From Paracoccaceae bacterium (lineage in GTDB: Bacteria; Pseudomonadota; Alphaproteobacteria; Rhodobacterales; Rhodobacteraceae), in assembly GCA_016778765.1 (NCBI GenBank), contig JADHOV010000007.1, positions 33,266 through 97,265 of the forward strand: a DNA stretch of 64,000 nucleotides, read 5' to 3'. The notes below the pieces were generated by a model. The model made no database searches. It saw nothing but the letters and a program-made list of their open reading frames with translations, and had not been told where the DNA came from. Shown here piece after piece: positions 9,628 to 19,170 of this stretch. The translations under genes and the position numbers were made by a program. How positions within the stretch are numbered: position 1 is the first letter of the stretch; each line of letters begins with the position of its first letter.

Positions 9628-12372
9628 TTGACCGACACGCCAGAAACCCCCGAAGCCACCGAAGAAACGCCCCCGCAACGCGCTGTCTATGACGGGCCCA
9701 GCGTTTCGATCGCGGAGGAAATGAAAACCGCCTACCTTGACTATGCGATGAGCGTGATCGTCAGCCGCGCGATCCCGGATCTGCGCGATGGATTAAAGCC
9801 GGTGCATCGCCGGATTTTATACGCCATGCATGAAACCGGCAATACGCATGATAAATCCTATCGCAAATCAGCCCGCCCCGTGGGGGACGTCATGGGTAAA
9901 TATCACCCGCATGGCGACAGCGCGATTTACGATGCTTTGGTGCGCATGGCGCAAGATTTCTCAATGTCGCTGCCGCTGCTGGATGGTCAGGGCAATTTTG
10001 GCTCTATGGACGGGGATAATGCCGCCGCAATGCGCTATACCGAAGTGCGCATGGACAAGCCCGCATCATTCTTATTGGCCGATATCGATAAGGATACTGT
10101 CAATTTTCAAGATAATTACGATGGCAAAGACCGCGAGCCAACCGTGCTTCCAGCCCGATTTCCGAATATGCTGGTCAATGGCGCGGGGGGCATTGCCGTT
10201 GGCATGGCCACCAATATCCCGCCGCATAACTTGGGCGAAGTGGTCGATGCCACATTGGCTTTGATCGAGAATCCCGACCTCACAAGCGAAGAATTAATGG
10301 GCTATGTACCCGGGCCCGATTTTCCGACCGGCGGCATCATGCTTGGCCGTTCGGGCGCGCGTAAAGCGTATTTAGAGGGGCGCGGCAGCGTTATCATCCG
10401 TTCAAAAACCCACGTCGAAGAAATTCGAAAAGACCGATTTGCCATCATCATCGATGAAATCCCTTATCAAGTGAACAAAGCCGCGATGATTGAAAAAATC
10501 GCTGAACAGGTGCGCGAAAAGAAACTCGAAGGCATCTCGCATGTGCAAGACGAAAGCGACCGGGTCGGGGTTCGGGTTGTGATCGAATTGAAACGCGATG
10601 CAACCGCGGAGGTTGTTTTGAACCAACTATTCCGCTTCACCCCGATGCAAACCTATTTTGGCTGCAATATGTTGGCCTTAAACGGGGGGCGGCCAGAGCA
10701 GTTAACGTTGCGTTCGTTCTTAACCAATTTCATCGCCTTTCGCGAAGATGTTGTGGCGCGCAGAACCGCGTTTGAGCTGCGCAAAGCGCGCGAACGCAGC
10801 CATATCCTATGCGGGCTGGCCGCGACCGTTTCAAACGTTGATGAAGTTGTAGCGACCATTCGCAGCTCGGTTGACGCCGCGGATGCGCGCGCCAAATTGA
10901 TGAAGCGGGCATGGCCGGCAGAAGAGATTCTTGAATATATTAAATTGATCGATGATCCGACCCATCCTGTGAATGCGGATGGCACCTATCATTTATCAGA
11001 AGTGCAAGCCCGCGCGATCCTTGAATTGCGCCTTCAACGCCTGACCCAAATTGGGGTAAAAGAAGTAACGGATGAATTGCAGGAATTGGCGGGAAAAATC
11101 CGCGAATATCTTGAAATTCTGGGCTCGCGTGACCGTATTATGGCGATCATCACGGATGAGCTGAACAGCGTGAAAGAGCAATTTGCGGTTCCGCGCCGCA
11201 CGGAGATTATCGAATGGTCCGGGGATCTGGATGACGAGGATCTGATTGAGCGCGAAGATATGGTGGTGACGATTACCTCTGGGGGCTATATCAAACGCAC
11301 CCCATTGGTGGATTTTCGCGCCCAGCGCCGCGGCGGCAAAGGCCTATCGGGCATGCAAACCAAAGATGAAGATTTGGTCACCTCGCTCTTCGTGGCAAAT
11401 ACCCATACCCAATTGTTGTTTTTTACGACCGATGGCATGGCCTATAAGCTCAAAACATGGCGTCTGCCCCAAGGCGGGCGTACCTCAAAGGGCAAGGCTG
11501 TAGTGAATATTCTGCCCATTCCAACCGGCGTTTCGATCGCCGCAATCATGCCGGTTGATATTCCCGAAGAGGATTGGGAAAACGTGCAAATCATTTTCGC
11601 CACCTCGGCCGGCGATGTGCGCCGCAATGCACTGTCTGATTTCACCAATGTCCGCGCCAATGGCAAGATTGCCATGGATCTGCCAGATAATGTCGCGCTG
11701 GTAAACGCGCGCATCGCAACCCAAGATGATGATGTGATGTTGGTCACGAAATCAGGCCGGGCGATCCGCTTTTCCACCAACGCGGTGCGGGTTTTCAAAG
11801 GGAGGAAATCCACCGGTGTGCGCGGCGTGCGCCTCACTGGCGATGACTGCGTTGTCTCGATGTCGATCCTACGCCATTTTGAAGCCAGCTCAGATGAGCG
11901 CGCCGCCTATCTGAAGATGCGCCGCGCCGTCGCCGGAATGGTTGATGACGAGGGGGCCGGCACTGAAGATGAAGAGGTGAGCGCCAACGCAACCATCAGC
12001 CCTGAACGCTATGCCGAAATGTCAGCCGCCGAGAACCTGATCTTAACGATTAGCAGCCGCGGCTCGGGAAAACTGTCCTCTAGCCATGATTATCCCGTCC
12101 GTGGCCGAGGCGGGATGGGCGTTGCTGCGATGGATAAAGCGATGCGGGGCGGTGATTTAGTTGCCAGCTTCCCAGTCGATTTGGAAGATCAGATCATGCT
12201 GGCAACGTCAAAAGGCCAATCCATCCGGGTGCCCATTGAAGGTATTTCTTTCCGCTCGCGCAGCGCCGGCGGCGTGAAAGTTTTCAACACAGGCAGCAAC
12301 GAAGAAGTAGTTTCCGTCGCCCGAATTGTCGAGCAATCAGAGGAAGAAGAAGCCCCGCAAAGCGAGGCTTAA
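9628..12372 (+). CDS. gyrA: DNA gyrase subunit A
   Basis: GyrA cuts and rejoins the gate DNA segment in negative supercoiling. The start is a TTG at 9628; no in-frame ATG lies upstream of conserved sequence and the Shine-Dalgarno is weak. The 914 residues include the active-site Tyr137 in AAAMRYTEV and the quinolone-resistance region [12 protein letters not shown], with Ser98 and Asp102 (E. coli Ser83, Asp87) unchanged, so it has the quinolone-sensitive form. The C-terminal pinwheel carries the GyrA box QRRGGKG. An acidic insertion of about 45 residues, with [13 protein letters not shown] and [12 protein letters not shown], interrupts the pinwheel, as in other alphaproteobacteria. Confidence 0.98.
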   Translation: MTDTPETPEATEETPPQRAVYDGPSVSIAEEMKTAYLDYAMSVIVSRAIPDLRDGLKPVHRRILYAMHETGNTHDKSYRKSARPVGDVMGKYHPHGDSAIYDALVRMAQDFSMSLPLLDGQGNFGSMDGDNAAAMRYTEVRMDKPASFLLADIDKDTVNFQDNYDGKDREPTVLPARFPNMLVNGAGGIAVGMATNIPPHNLGEVVDATLALIENPDLTSEELMGYVPGPDFPTGGIMLGRSGARKAYLEGRGSVIIRSKTHVEEIRKDRFAIIIDEIPYQVNKAAMIEKIAEQVREKKLEGISHVQDESDRVGVRVVIELKRDATAEVVLNQLFRFTPMQTYFGCNMLALNGGRPEQLTLRSFLTNFIAFREDVVARRTAFELRKARERSHILCGLAATVSNVDEVVATIRSSVDAADARAKLMKRAWPAEEILEYIKLIDDPTHPVNADGTYHLSEVQARAILELRLQRLTQIGVKEVTDELQELAGKIREYLEILGSRDRIMAIITDELNSVKEQFAVPRRTEIIEWSGDLDDEDLIEREDMVVTITSGGYIKRTPLVDFRAQRRGGKGLSGMQTKDEDLVTSLFVANTHTQLLFFTTDGMAYKLKTWRLPQGGRTSKGKAVVNILPIPTGVSIAAIMPVDIPEEDWENVQIIFATSAGDVRRNALSDFTNVRANGKIAMDLPDNVALVNARIATQDDDVMLVTKSGRAIRFSTNAVRVFKGRKSTGVRGVRLTGDDCVVSMSILRHFEASSDERAAYLKMRRAVAGMVDDEGAGTEDEEVSANATISPERYAEMSAAENLILTISSRGSGKLSSSHDYPVRGRGGMGVAAMDKAMRGGDLVASFPVDLEDQIMLATSKGQSIRVPIEGISFRSRSAGGVKVFNTGSNEEVVSVARIVEQSEEEEAPQSEA

Positions 12373-12419
12373 ATTCTAAATCCGCAAAGCGGCCCTGCTT
12401 AAACACGATTTGCACCTTG

Positions 12420-13904
12420 CTATGCCAAATCATAGAGGTCTGAAAACTTTGCCTCAATATAGCGCAGGAATGCAGCTTCAGATGGTGCCTCGCCGCAAGC
12501 GGCAGTCATCAATTCATGTGCTGGCAAAAGATTACCGTATTGTTGCACATTCTGTTTCAGCCATGCACAGGCAGGTCCTAAATTGCCTGCAGCTAAATCT
12601 GTATCTAAATTTGGACAGGCCGATTGCAGGCTTTCATACAGGCACCCCGCATAGACATTGCCCAAAGAATAAGTTGGGAAATAACCAAATAACCCAATTG
12701 ACCAATGCACGTCCTGCAGCATCCCATTCGACGGGCGATCAACCGCATATCCAAAATCTGACAAAAACCGGTCATTCCAAGCCGCTTCAAGGTCCGACAC
12801 TGCAAGCTGTCCAGACAACAAATCACGCTCGAGATCAAACCGCATCATCACGTGCAAATTATATTGCAATTCATCGGCTTCGGTTCGGATATACCCACGG
12901 CTGACACAATTCACCGCTTGATAAAACTGCCGCTCAGAGGCCACGCCAAAAGAGCCAAACGCGTCGCGCATCCGGCCATAAAGAAAGCTGGTGAAGGCTT
13001 CAGAGCGGCCCAGTTGATTTTCACAAATGCGGCTTTGACTTTCATGAACCCCCATCGAGCAGCCATGCCCAATCGGCGTAAAGCCATAAGATTGATCTAT
13101 ATTCTGCTCATAATTACCGTGACCCACCTCATGAATGGTCGAATAAAAACACCCTAACGGATCACTGGAGTCGGTGCGTGTGGTAATCCGTACATCCGCG
13201 CCAGTTCCAGAACAAAACGGATGCACCGCCCTATCGATTCGTCCACACGCCATGTTATAGCCAAAGCATTGTGCCAGCTCCTGGCTCAGTTTCAACTGTA
13301 ACTGCGGATCAAATTGTCCCTCCAATTCAGGCGCAGGCGGGCGCTCAAGCACCGCGGAGCGCAGCGCGACCAATGGGCTGCGCAAAGCCTCAAACATTAT
13401 TGAAATTTCAGCCGTGCTGCCATCAGGTTCATAATCCTTAAGCAACGCGTCATATAAGCTGAGCCCTGTGCCATCGGCCAAAGCGGCGGCCTCTTGCTGG
13501 CGCAGTGCAACCACTTCGGCCAATATCGGCGTGAAATCTTCAACCGCCTCATCCGCGCGCGCTTGGGCCCATATATGTTGCGATTTTGAGGTTAATCCGG
13601 CCAAAGCCACCGATATCTCTGCCGGAACTTTGCAATTACGTTGATAGGATTTCCCAATCAACTGCACTTGCCGCTGTTCTGAGGCGGCTAGTTTTGTTTG
13701 GCGCGCTGCGGCCAGCAACTCACCCAATTTGGAGCTGCTGCGCCGGGCATGCAAGGTCTTTTCGAGCGCGGCTGATTCCTGTGAGCGGTCTGAAATAGCG
13801 CCTGACGGCATCATCGTTTCTTGATCCCAGTCAAGACGCGCCGCAATTTTTGACAAGGCCTCTGTTTGATGCTGATATTCCATCAAAATTTGATAGGCGC
13901 TCAT
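12420..13904 (-). CDS. Carboxypeptidase Taq (peptidase family M32)
   Basis: Zinc carboxypeptidase that trims peptide C-termini; cytoplasmic, 494 residues, normal for M32. The zinc motif is HEVGH (258-262) in STIHEVGHGNYEQ, followed by the conserved GCSMGVHESQSR and by YIRTEADELQYNLHVMMRF, which supplies the third ligand region. It starts three bases after the end of ctaA, so the two form an operon although they share no obvious function. Its end faces the end of gyrA, 47 bases away. Confidence 0.94.
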   Translation of the reverse strand: MSAYQILMEYQHQTEALSKIAARLDWDQETMMPSGAISDRSQESAALEKTLHARRSSSKLGELLAAARQTKLAASEQRQVQLIGKSYQRNCKVPAEISVALAGLTSKSQHIWAQARADEAVEDFTPILAEVVALRQQEAAALADGTGLSLYDALLKDYEPDGSTAEISIMFEALRSPLVALRSAVLERPPAPELEGQFDPQLQLKLSQELAQCFGYNMACGRIDRAVHPFCSGTGADVRITTRTDSSDPLGCFYSTIHEVGHGNYEQNIDQSYGFTPIGHGCSMGVHESQSRICENQLGRSEAFTSFLYGRMRDAFGSFGVASERQFYQAVNCVSRGYIRTEADELQYNLHVMMRFDLERDLLSGQLAVSDLEAAWNDRFLSDFGYAVDRPSNGMLQDVHWSIGLFGYFPTYSLGNVYAGCLYESLQSACPNLDTDLAAGNLGPACAWLKQNVQQYGNLLPAHELMTAACGEAPSEAAFLRYIEAKFSDLYDLA

Positions 13905-13907
13905 GAT

Positions 13908-15056
13908 CTAGGCTCCTTTTATGAATTGCTCAGGCGGATATCCAGCCAAGAAACGGGCCCGAATAACCAAAACCCAAAGCGCAATACCTCCCAATTGGTG
14001 CAGAATCGCCAAGGACCAAGGCGCCGAATGCATCACAGTGACAATGCCCAACACCATCTGAAGCACGAGCATACCCATCACCCAAGCAAAGCCAGAGCGC
14101 ACCACGCTATTTCCCGATTTGCGCGACCGCCTCCATACCACCACGCCAAAGATAAAGAGCAGATAACCCGACATCCGGTGAATAAATTGCACCAAACCAT
14201 CATCTTCGAAAAAATTGCGCCACCAAGGCGTAAGGCTGAATGGATCAGGGGGGAAAAACCCGCCCGCCATGAAAGGCCAGTCGATATAATTGCGCCCCGC
14301 ATCAATTCCCGCCACCAGCGCCCCGATCAAAATTTGCAAAAAGGTAAAATGCATCAACCCGGTGCTCATGGAAAATAGACGCTCTTTACGTCTGCGGCGC
14401 TGTTGCAAAAGCGCTCTCTCTGAAAGGCCGAGCGAGAGCGCAAACCAAGCGATGAAACCCAAGATAACAAAGGCCAACCCCAGATGCGTTGCCAAGCGAT
14501 AGCTGGCCACATCCAAACGCTCGCCAGTTAGGCCGCTGGCCACCATCCACCACCCAATCGCCCCTTGCATGCCGCCCAAAACACCCAGCAACAATAAACG
14601 GCCAGTCCACCCAGTGGGGATTTTACGGGCGGCGAAAAACACCGCAAATCCAACCGCCCAAACCAAACCAATCACCCGGCCCAATTGCCGATGCCCCCAT
14701 TCCCACCAGTAAATAAATTGAAATTCCGCCAGGCTCATGCCTTTGTTTTGAAGTTCATATTCGGGAATGGCTTTGTATTTGTCGAACTCGCTCTGCCATG
14801 CCTCGGCAGATAAGGGGGGCAACGCCCCGGAAACGGGTTTCCATTCGGTGATGCTTAAGCCGCTATCGGTCAGGCGCGTCAGTCCCCCGACCAGGATCAT
14901 CGTCACCACCAAAGCAAATAAAAGATACAACCAGATCCGGATCCAAGACCGGGTTCCGGCGCCACGACCTTGGTCAATCATACCCTGAACCGGCGCTGTA
15001 TCAGTTGCTGCGCTCTGCGATCCAACCTCTTCAAATATCGATCTTTTATCATTCAT
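13908..15056 (-). CDS. ctaA: Haem A synthase (COX15/CtaA)
   Basis: CtaA oxidises the methyl group of haem O to give haem A for aa3-type cytochrome oxidase. The 382 residues have an N-terminal cytoplasmic tail and about eight membrane helices, first LYLLFALVVTMILVGGLTRL. Family signatures are GLTRLTDSGLSITEWKPVSG, FQFIYWWEWGHRQLGRVIG with haem-ligand histidine, MQGAIGWWMVASGL, YRLATHLGLAF and FIHRMSGYLLFI. The length with a long first periplasmic loop is the alphaproteobacterial COX15 type. Cytochrome oxidase genes are not in the window, so the gene is detached from the ctaBCDE locus. Confidence 0.96.
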   Translation of the reverse strand: MNDKRSIFEEVGSQSAATDTAPVQGMIDQGRGAGTRSWIRIWLYLLFALVVTMILVGGLTRLTDSGLSITEWKPVSGALPPLSAEAWQSEFDKYKAIPEYELQNKGMSLAEFQFIYWWEWGHRQLGRVIGLVWAVGFAVFFAARKIPTGWTGRLLLLGVLGGMQGAIGWWMVASGLTGERLDVASYRLATHLGLAFVILGFIAWFALSLGLSERALLQQRRRRKERLFSMSTGLMHFTFLQILIGALVAGIDAGRNYIDWPFMAGGFFPPDPFSLTPWWRNFFEDDGLVQFIHRMSGYLLFIFGVVVWRRSRKSGNSVVRSGFAWVMGMLVLQMVLGIVTVMHSAPWSLAILHQLGGIALWVLVIRARFLAGYPPEQFIKGA

Positions 15057-15117
15057 CTGCGTAAAAAACCCTTATTATAACATGCTAAAATTTAGACTAA
15101 GAAAGAAGCTGTTCAAG

Positions 15118-15864
15118 TCAGTCTTGGCCTTTGGTACCCCGCACCAATTGCCGCAGCACCCCATGCAACATTTGCACATCCGCGCGGGTCAGCGTAAAGC
15201 GAGACCACATATTCCGCAAATTCACCTTCATCCCGGGTGCCTTGGCCTCGGGAAAGAAAAACCCAGCATTCTCAAGCCGCTCTTCATAATGTTGGGCCAA
15301 CTTTTCAACCTCAATCGCCTCTGCCCATTGGGTTTTTGCCAGTTCCATGCGCGCCAGCTCAACCTGCCCCTGCGCGCGGCGCCACTCATAGGCCATCAGC
15401 AACACGCATTGCGCCAAATTCAGCGATGGAAAATCAGGATTCACCGGCACCGATATCAACGCATTTGCCCCCGCGATATCTTCATTTTCCAACCCCGCGC
15501 GCTCTGGGCCAAACATCACGGCTACTTTTTGCCCCTGAGCGAGTTTTTCCGCGGCTTGGCGCATCGCCTCTTCCGGCGCTAAAATTGGCTTGGTTAAGCC
15601 ACGGCCGCGCGCTGTTGTGGCGAAAATAAAATTGGCGTCGCCCACCGCTTCAGAGACCCCATCAAAATGCTGTGCCGCATCCAACAACCGGCCCGCGCCA
15701 CTGGCCATCGCCACCGCCCGCGTGCTGGGCCAGCCATCGCGCGGCGCAACCACGCGCATTTTCTCCAAACCAAAATTCCACATCGCACGGGCGGATGCGC
15801 CGATATTTTCGCCCATTTGCGGGCGGACCAAAACAAAATAGGGTTGACGCTGTGACTCAGGCAC
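15118..15864 (-). CDS. trmJ: tRNA (Nm32) 2'-O-methyltransferase TrmJ
   Basis: SPOUT-class enzyme that methylates the ribose of nucleotide 32 in several tRNAs with S-adenosylmethionine. The 248 residues show the family pattern: VLVRPQMGENIGASARAMWN at the N-terminus, then the knot-forming motifs VAVMFGPERAGLENEDI and INPDF-like VSVPVNPDFPSLNLAQCVLL. The C-terminal 80 residues are the helical extension typical of TrmJ rather than TrmL. It starts with ATG at 15864, 134 bases from the divergent ThiE-like gene, and ends 61 bases before ctaA. Confidence 0.92.
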   Translation of the reverse strand: MPESQRQPYFVLVRPQMGENIGASARAMWNFGLEKMRVVAPRDGWPSTRAVAMASGAGRLLDAAQHFDGVSEAVGDANFIFATTARGRGLTKPILAPEEAMRQAAEKLAQGQKVAVMFGPERAGLENEDIAGANALISVPVNPDFPSLNLAQCVLLMAYEWRRAQGQVELARMELAKTQWAEAIEVEKLAQHYEERLENAGFFFPEAKAPGMKVNLRNMWSRFTLTRADVQMLHGVLRQLVRGTKGQD

Positions 15865-15998
15865 GGCTTAAGCCTCCTTACATAATGGCCTTGCTCTACG
15901 CCAGAAAGACGAGGGTTTAAAGCCCCATAGCAGAGATCAGCCATAGTCACCGCAGGCAAATCGCGTTAGCCTGATAAAAAACACTTGGAGCCCAAAAC

Positions 15999-16628
15999 AT
16001 GGCCGAAAACGAGCAGCCGCAGACCTATCTGATCAGCCCGCCCGAATTTGAATTGAGCAGCTATGCAGATTTACTATCACGAATGCTAGATCTACATGAG
16101 ATCGCTTGCGTGCGCCTGGCAATGAGCACTCGAGATGAAGGCATGATTGGCAAAGCTGCCGATACCTTGCGCGAAATTTGTCACAGCCGCGATGTGCCGT
16201 TGGTGCTGCAAAGCCATTTTTTTCTGGTTGAGCGTTTCGGCCTTGATGGAGTGCATCTCACTGATGGCGCCCGCTCAATACGCTCGGCGCGCACCGAACT
16301 GGGCAAAGACGCAATCGTTGGCGCCTTTTGTGGTATCTCGCGCCATGAAGGGTTAAATGCCGGCGAGGCCGGCGCGGATTACGTCTGTTTCGGCCCGTTA
16401 AACGAAAATGACCTAAACGCAGGAGATATCGCCGAGCCAGAGCTATTCGCCTGGTGGAGCGAAATGATTGAAATACCGATTGTGGCAGAAGGCGGGCTGG
16501 AGGCCACGAAAATTCTTCAACTCAAAACCTGCGCCGATTTCTTTGCCTATGCCGAAGAAATTTGGCAGCAGGAGGATCCAATTGCGGCCTTAGGAGCGCT
16601 TATTCACGCGCAACAGGCGCATGGGTGA
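15999..16628 (+). CDS. ThiE/TenI-family protein (thiamine phosphate synthase-like)
   Basis: Beta-alpha barrel protein of 209 residues related to thiamine phosphate synthase, which joins the pyrimidine and thiazole moieties. Visible family features are the strand LVLQSHFFL (residues about 66-74), GLDGVHLTDG, VGAFCGISRHEGLNAGEAGA and GADYVCFGPLNE, then IPIVAEGGLE. The diphosphate-binding residues are only partly conserved, and there is no thi neighbour and no TPP riboswitch in the 130 bases upstream, so true ThiE activity is uncertain. Its last 29 bases overlap the end of olsA on the other strand. Confidence 0.75.
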   Translation: MAENEQPQTYLISPPEFELSSYADLLSRMLDLHEIACVRLAMSTRDEGMIGKAADTLREICHSRDVPLVLQSHFFLVERFGLDGVHLTDGARSIRSARTELGKDAIVGAFCGISRHEGLNAGEAGADYVCFGPLNENDLNAGDIAEPELFAWWSEMIEIPIVAEGGLEATKILQLKTCADFFAYAEEIWQQEDPIAALGALIHAQQAHG

Positions 16629-17451
16629 GCGTGCGCTCATGTGTAACGCGTATATCCGCCTCTAATGCGCCAGCCAAATCTTTGCGAGATGAAAAATCCG
16701 CGACGCGACGCGGCGCATTGAAACAAAGCTCAACGCGCCCATGGCGCCAAACGCTGAGCGTTTTGATGAAATGAGTGCCAAATTCCATATCACCCCACCA
16801 TCCATAAAACGCCGCTGGGCGCTCTGGTGGCGCAAAAAAAGCCACGCTCACGGGTTGAATCCAAAGTTCTGTGCAGGCGTCATGAGAGGCAAAAAACGCT
16901 TCAAACAAGCTTGACTTAAAAGGTAAAATACGCAGGCCATCCGTTGAGGTTCCTTCGGGGAAGAACATTAAACGATGGCCATTTTGTAATCTGGCGCGAA
17001 ACATTTCTGTTTGTTGCGCGGCATCCTGCCGGCTGCGGCGAATAAAAACGGTGCCAGTGGCCCGCGCCAACCATCCAATTAAAGGCCAGGCCGAGACTTC
17101 TGCTTTAGATACAAAATAAACCCTTGCGCAGCTGTTCAATACGAAGATATCCAGCCATGAACTGTGATTGGCAACAAAAGCGCCCGGGCTGCGCATTGGC
17201 CTGCCTGTTACGCGGCAAGGCAAACCAATAATACGCAGCGCAAACCGGCAAACGGCCACCGTAATATATGGCGTTAGCGGGCGGTTTTGACCAAAAACCG
17301 GGCGTTCCAGGCCTCGGATCAGCACGCTCAGCAGCAGCCCGCCTAAAACGATCGGCGCTAAGCCAAGAAGCCGCACAGCAACAAGCCACCAACCGGCAAA
17401 AGAAATGCCTGTTAGTGCCTCAGAATCTTCTGATCCATACCAAGTGTTCAT
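16600..17451 (-). CDS. olsA: Lyso-ornithine lipid O-acyltransferase OlsA (PlsC family)
   Basis: Membrane-bound acyltransferase that adds the second acyl chain in ornithine lipid synthesis. The PlsC signatures are present: NHSSWLD (the HX4D motif), FIRRSRQDAA, FFPEGTSTDG and a later IQPVSVAF. A hydrophobic N-terminal helix, WWLVAVRLLGLAPIVLGGLL, anchors the 283-residue protein. Its ATG overlaps the stop of olsB by four bases, so the two are coupled, and this pairing is the main reason for OlsA rather than a general 1-acylglycerol-phosphate acyltransferase. Ornithine lipids are phosphate-free membrane lipids used by marine roseobacters under phosphate shortage. Confidence 0.88.
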   Translation of the reverse strand: MNTWYGSEDSEALTGISFAGWWLVAVRLLGLAPIVLGGLLLSVLIRGLERPVFGQNRPLTPYITVAVCRFALRIIGLPCRVTGRPMRSPGAFVANHSSWLDIFVLNSCARVYFVSKAEVSAWPLIGWLARATGTVFIRRSRQDAAQQTEMFRARLQNGHRLMFFPEGTSTDGLRILPFKSSLFEAFFASHDACTELWIQPVSVAFFAPPERPAAFYGWWGDMEFGTHFIKTLSVWRHGRVELCFNAPRRVADFSSRKDLAGALEADIRVTHERTLTHAPVARE

Positions 17452-18233
17452 GACTTTAAAAGATCACCCGAATAAAGCACTTTCTGGCGTGTGCTGATAC
17501 TGTCTCGATCAAGAATAAGACAAACATCAACGGTCTTAAAAGCGAAATCGACAAAAGCCCCCTCACCAATATACCCGCCCAGCCGAAGATAGGCTTTGAT
17601 CAGCGCCGGCATGGCCAACATGGCCGCGCGCCGGTCAATCCTTCCAGATGGGATCAAATCCATCGCCTGAAACGCCTCTGGCCTTGCGGCGACCCGCAGC
17701 GCTTCGGGGGCCAAGTGGCGCGCGTGAAGCCAACTTAGAGGTTCCGCCAGTTTCTGCGGATCGGTGCCATGAAAACTGGCCACTCCGAACAGCACTTCGA
17801 CATTATGCTCTGCCACATAGCGCTGCAAGGCCTGCCATAAATGATACATTGCAAGGCCGCCGCGATACGCCGGATGTACGCAAGAGCGTCCAAGCTCAAG
17901 CAGGTTACGCCCAGTGGCGTATAATCTTTGCAGGTCATATTCATCTTCTGAATAGAATTGCCCGATCCGTGCCGCTTGTTCCGAGCGCAAAAGCCTATAG
18001 ACTCCTATAATCCCGCCAAAAGGGCAGTTTTTTCGAGCCTTATCTTTCAAGACAAGATGATCGCAGAAGGGATCAAACCGGTCCATTTCTAGCTCGTTTT
18101 GATGATCTATTTCGGCCCCAGAAGCCCCCAACTCTTTCACGAATACAGCGTAGCGCAACCGTTGCGCCGCCCGTAAATCAAGCTTGGTTTCGGCCAATTC
18201 CACGACCAAATCAGTGTCACTCTGTAGCATCAT
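17448..18233 (-). CDS. olsB: L-ornithine N-alpha-acyltransferase OlsB
   Basis: GNAT-fold enzyme that attaches a 3-hydroxy fatty acid from acyl-ACP to ornithine, the first step of ornithine lipid synthesis. The 261 residues show AAQRLRYAVFVKELGA, DRFDPFCDHLVL, LELGRSCVHPAYRGG and LFGVASFHGTDPQ, all typical of OlsB. Two ATG codons in a row, at 18233 and 18230, could be the start. It lies directly upstream of olsA with an ATGA overlap, giving a complete two-gene pathway. No PHO box could be recognised in the 110 bases upstream. Confidence 0.9.
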   Translation of the reverse strand: MMLQSDTDLVVELAETKLDLRAAQRLRYAVFVKELGASGAEIDHQNELEMDRFDPFCDHLVLKDKARKNCPFGGIIGVYRLLRSEQAARIGQFYSEDEYDLQRLYATGRNLLELGRSCVHPAYRGGLAMYHLWQALQRYVAEHNVEVLFGVASFHGTDPQKLAEPLSWLHARHLAPEALRVAARPEAFQAMDLIPSGRIDRRAAMLAMPALIKAYLRLGGYIGEGAFVDFAFKTVDVCLILDRDSISTRQKVLYSGDLLKS

Positions 18234-18345
18234 CTAGTCGTATCTTTCACTTATTATGCAAGTTTTGATACAATTTCGTTTCAAATTGACCGGAATCCGG
18301 CCCTTACTGATTACAACTATAGGTTTAATGCAGCTCAGATAATCG

Positions 18346-18531
18346 CTATTCTTGGCCATAGACCTGCACAAGCGCAATTTTGGATCCATCAATGACCAAC
18401 TTACCCATTTCAGAAAAATTCACGGTAATGCGACCGTTTATACGAGATTGTACTTGTCCAACACCCCAATCTGGCTGGCTGGGATGGCGTACCAGCATGC
18501 CGGGTTCTAAGAAAAGATTTAAGTCCTCCAC
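18346..18531 (-). CDS. DUF3553 small protein (CarD/Tudor-like)
   Basis: Protein of about 61 residues conserved in alphaproteobacteria. The core reads LEPGMLVRHPSQPDWGVGQV followed by GRITVNFSEMGKLVI, a small beta-barrel similar in style to CarD/KOW-type domains that contact RNA polymerase or nucleic acid. Two GTG codons, at 18534 and 18531, precede GAG-GAC; the AGGAG site is best spaced (7 bases) for 18531, so that one is chosen. The gene diverges from chpT with only 30 bases between the two starts. Function unknown. Confidence 0.8.
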   Translation of the reverse strand: MEDLNLFLEPGMLVRHPSQPDWGVGQVQSRINGRITVNFSEMGKLVIDGSKIALVQVYGQE

Positions 18532-18561
18532 CACACCACTCCTGACGCTGAGGCATTACCA

Positions 18562-19170
18562 ATGATACAATCGGCATCTCATCTTGCAAGCTTGATTGGC
18601 TCGCGCATATGCCATGACCTGATAAGCCCAATTGGCGCAATACACAACGGGTTAGAGCTGATATCGCTGTCCGGTCCGGTGCAACATGAAGCTGAGATAT
18701 CTTTAATCACTCAAAGCTGCCAAAACGCGGCCAGCCGTATTAAGTTTTTTCGTGTTGCCTTTGGCGTAAGCGGCAGTGACCGCCAGCTTTCAACCGATAC
18801 TCTACTGGACATCTTAATGCCGCTGATCAACGGGCCTCGACAAAATTTACACTGGAAAATCCATCGAAGCCTCACCCGCCGCGAAGCACAAGCGCTTTTT
18901 CTGGCGATTTTATGCATCGAAACCGCCTTGCCGCTTGGCGGCGAAATATCGGTGACCGAGCGCGGCCCGCGGTTAAGCGTTGAGGGTTATTCAACCAAGA
19001 TCATCGTAGATGCGGCCATTTGGGACCCGTTGACAAATACGAGTCCCAAACACGCCTTGCTGCCAGAGCATGTACAATTTTTGTTTTTGTCCAGCATCGT
19101 GCATGAAATCGGCCGCGCATTGAACGTCTGCGTTCAACCAAGCCTAATCAGGATCAATCTTAGCGCCTGA
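18562..19170 (+). CDS. chpT: Histidine phosphotransferase ChpT
   Basis: ChpT passes phosphate from the hybrid kinase CckA to the response regulators CtrA and CpdR, which control motility, GTA production and cell division in alphaproteobacteria. The phospho-accepting His18 is in [19 protein letters not shown], at the start of a two-helix dimerisation domain, and a degenerate ATPase-like domain fills the rest of the 202 residues. The ATG follows GAGG by eight bases. The last 11 bases overlap the end of proA. In Rhodobacter the CckA-ChpT-CtrA route governs GTA genes, which here are mostly lost (see 57.7-59.1 kb). Confidence 0.9.
   Translation: MIQSASHLASLIGSRICHDLISPIGAIHNGLELISLSGPVQHEAEISLITQSCQNAASRIKFFRVAFGVSGSDRQLSTDTLLDILMPLINGPRQNLHWKIHRSLTRREAQALFLAILCIETALPLGGEISVTERGPRLSVEGYSTKIIVDAAIWDPLTNTSPKHALLPEHVQFLFLSSIVHEIGRALNVCVQPSLIRINLSA

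Noticed and set aside
12410..12904. Forward frame of 164 codons opposite the M32 peptidase
   Set aside because: Lies wholly antisense to a secure gene and has no recognisable protein features.
15865..15998. TPP riboswitch before the ThiE-like gene
   Set aside because: No CUGAGA-type Thi-box is visible in the divergent region with trmJ.
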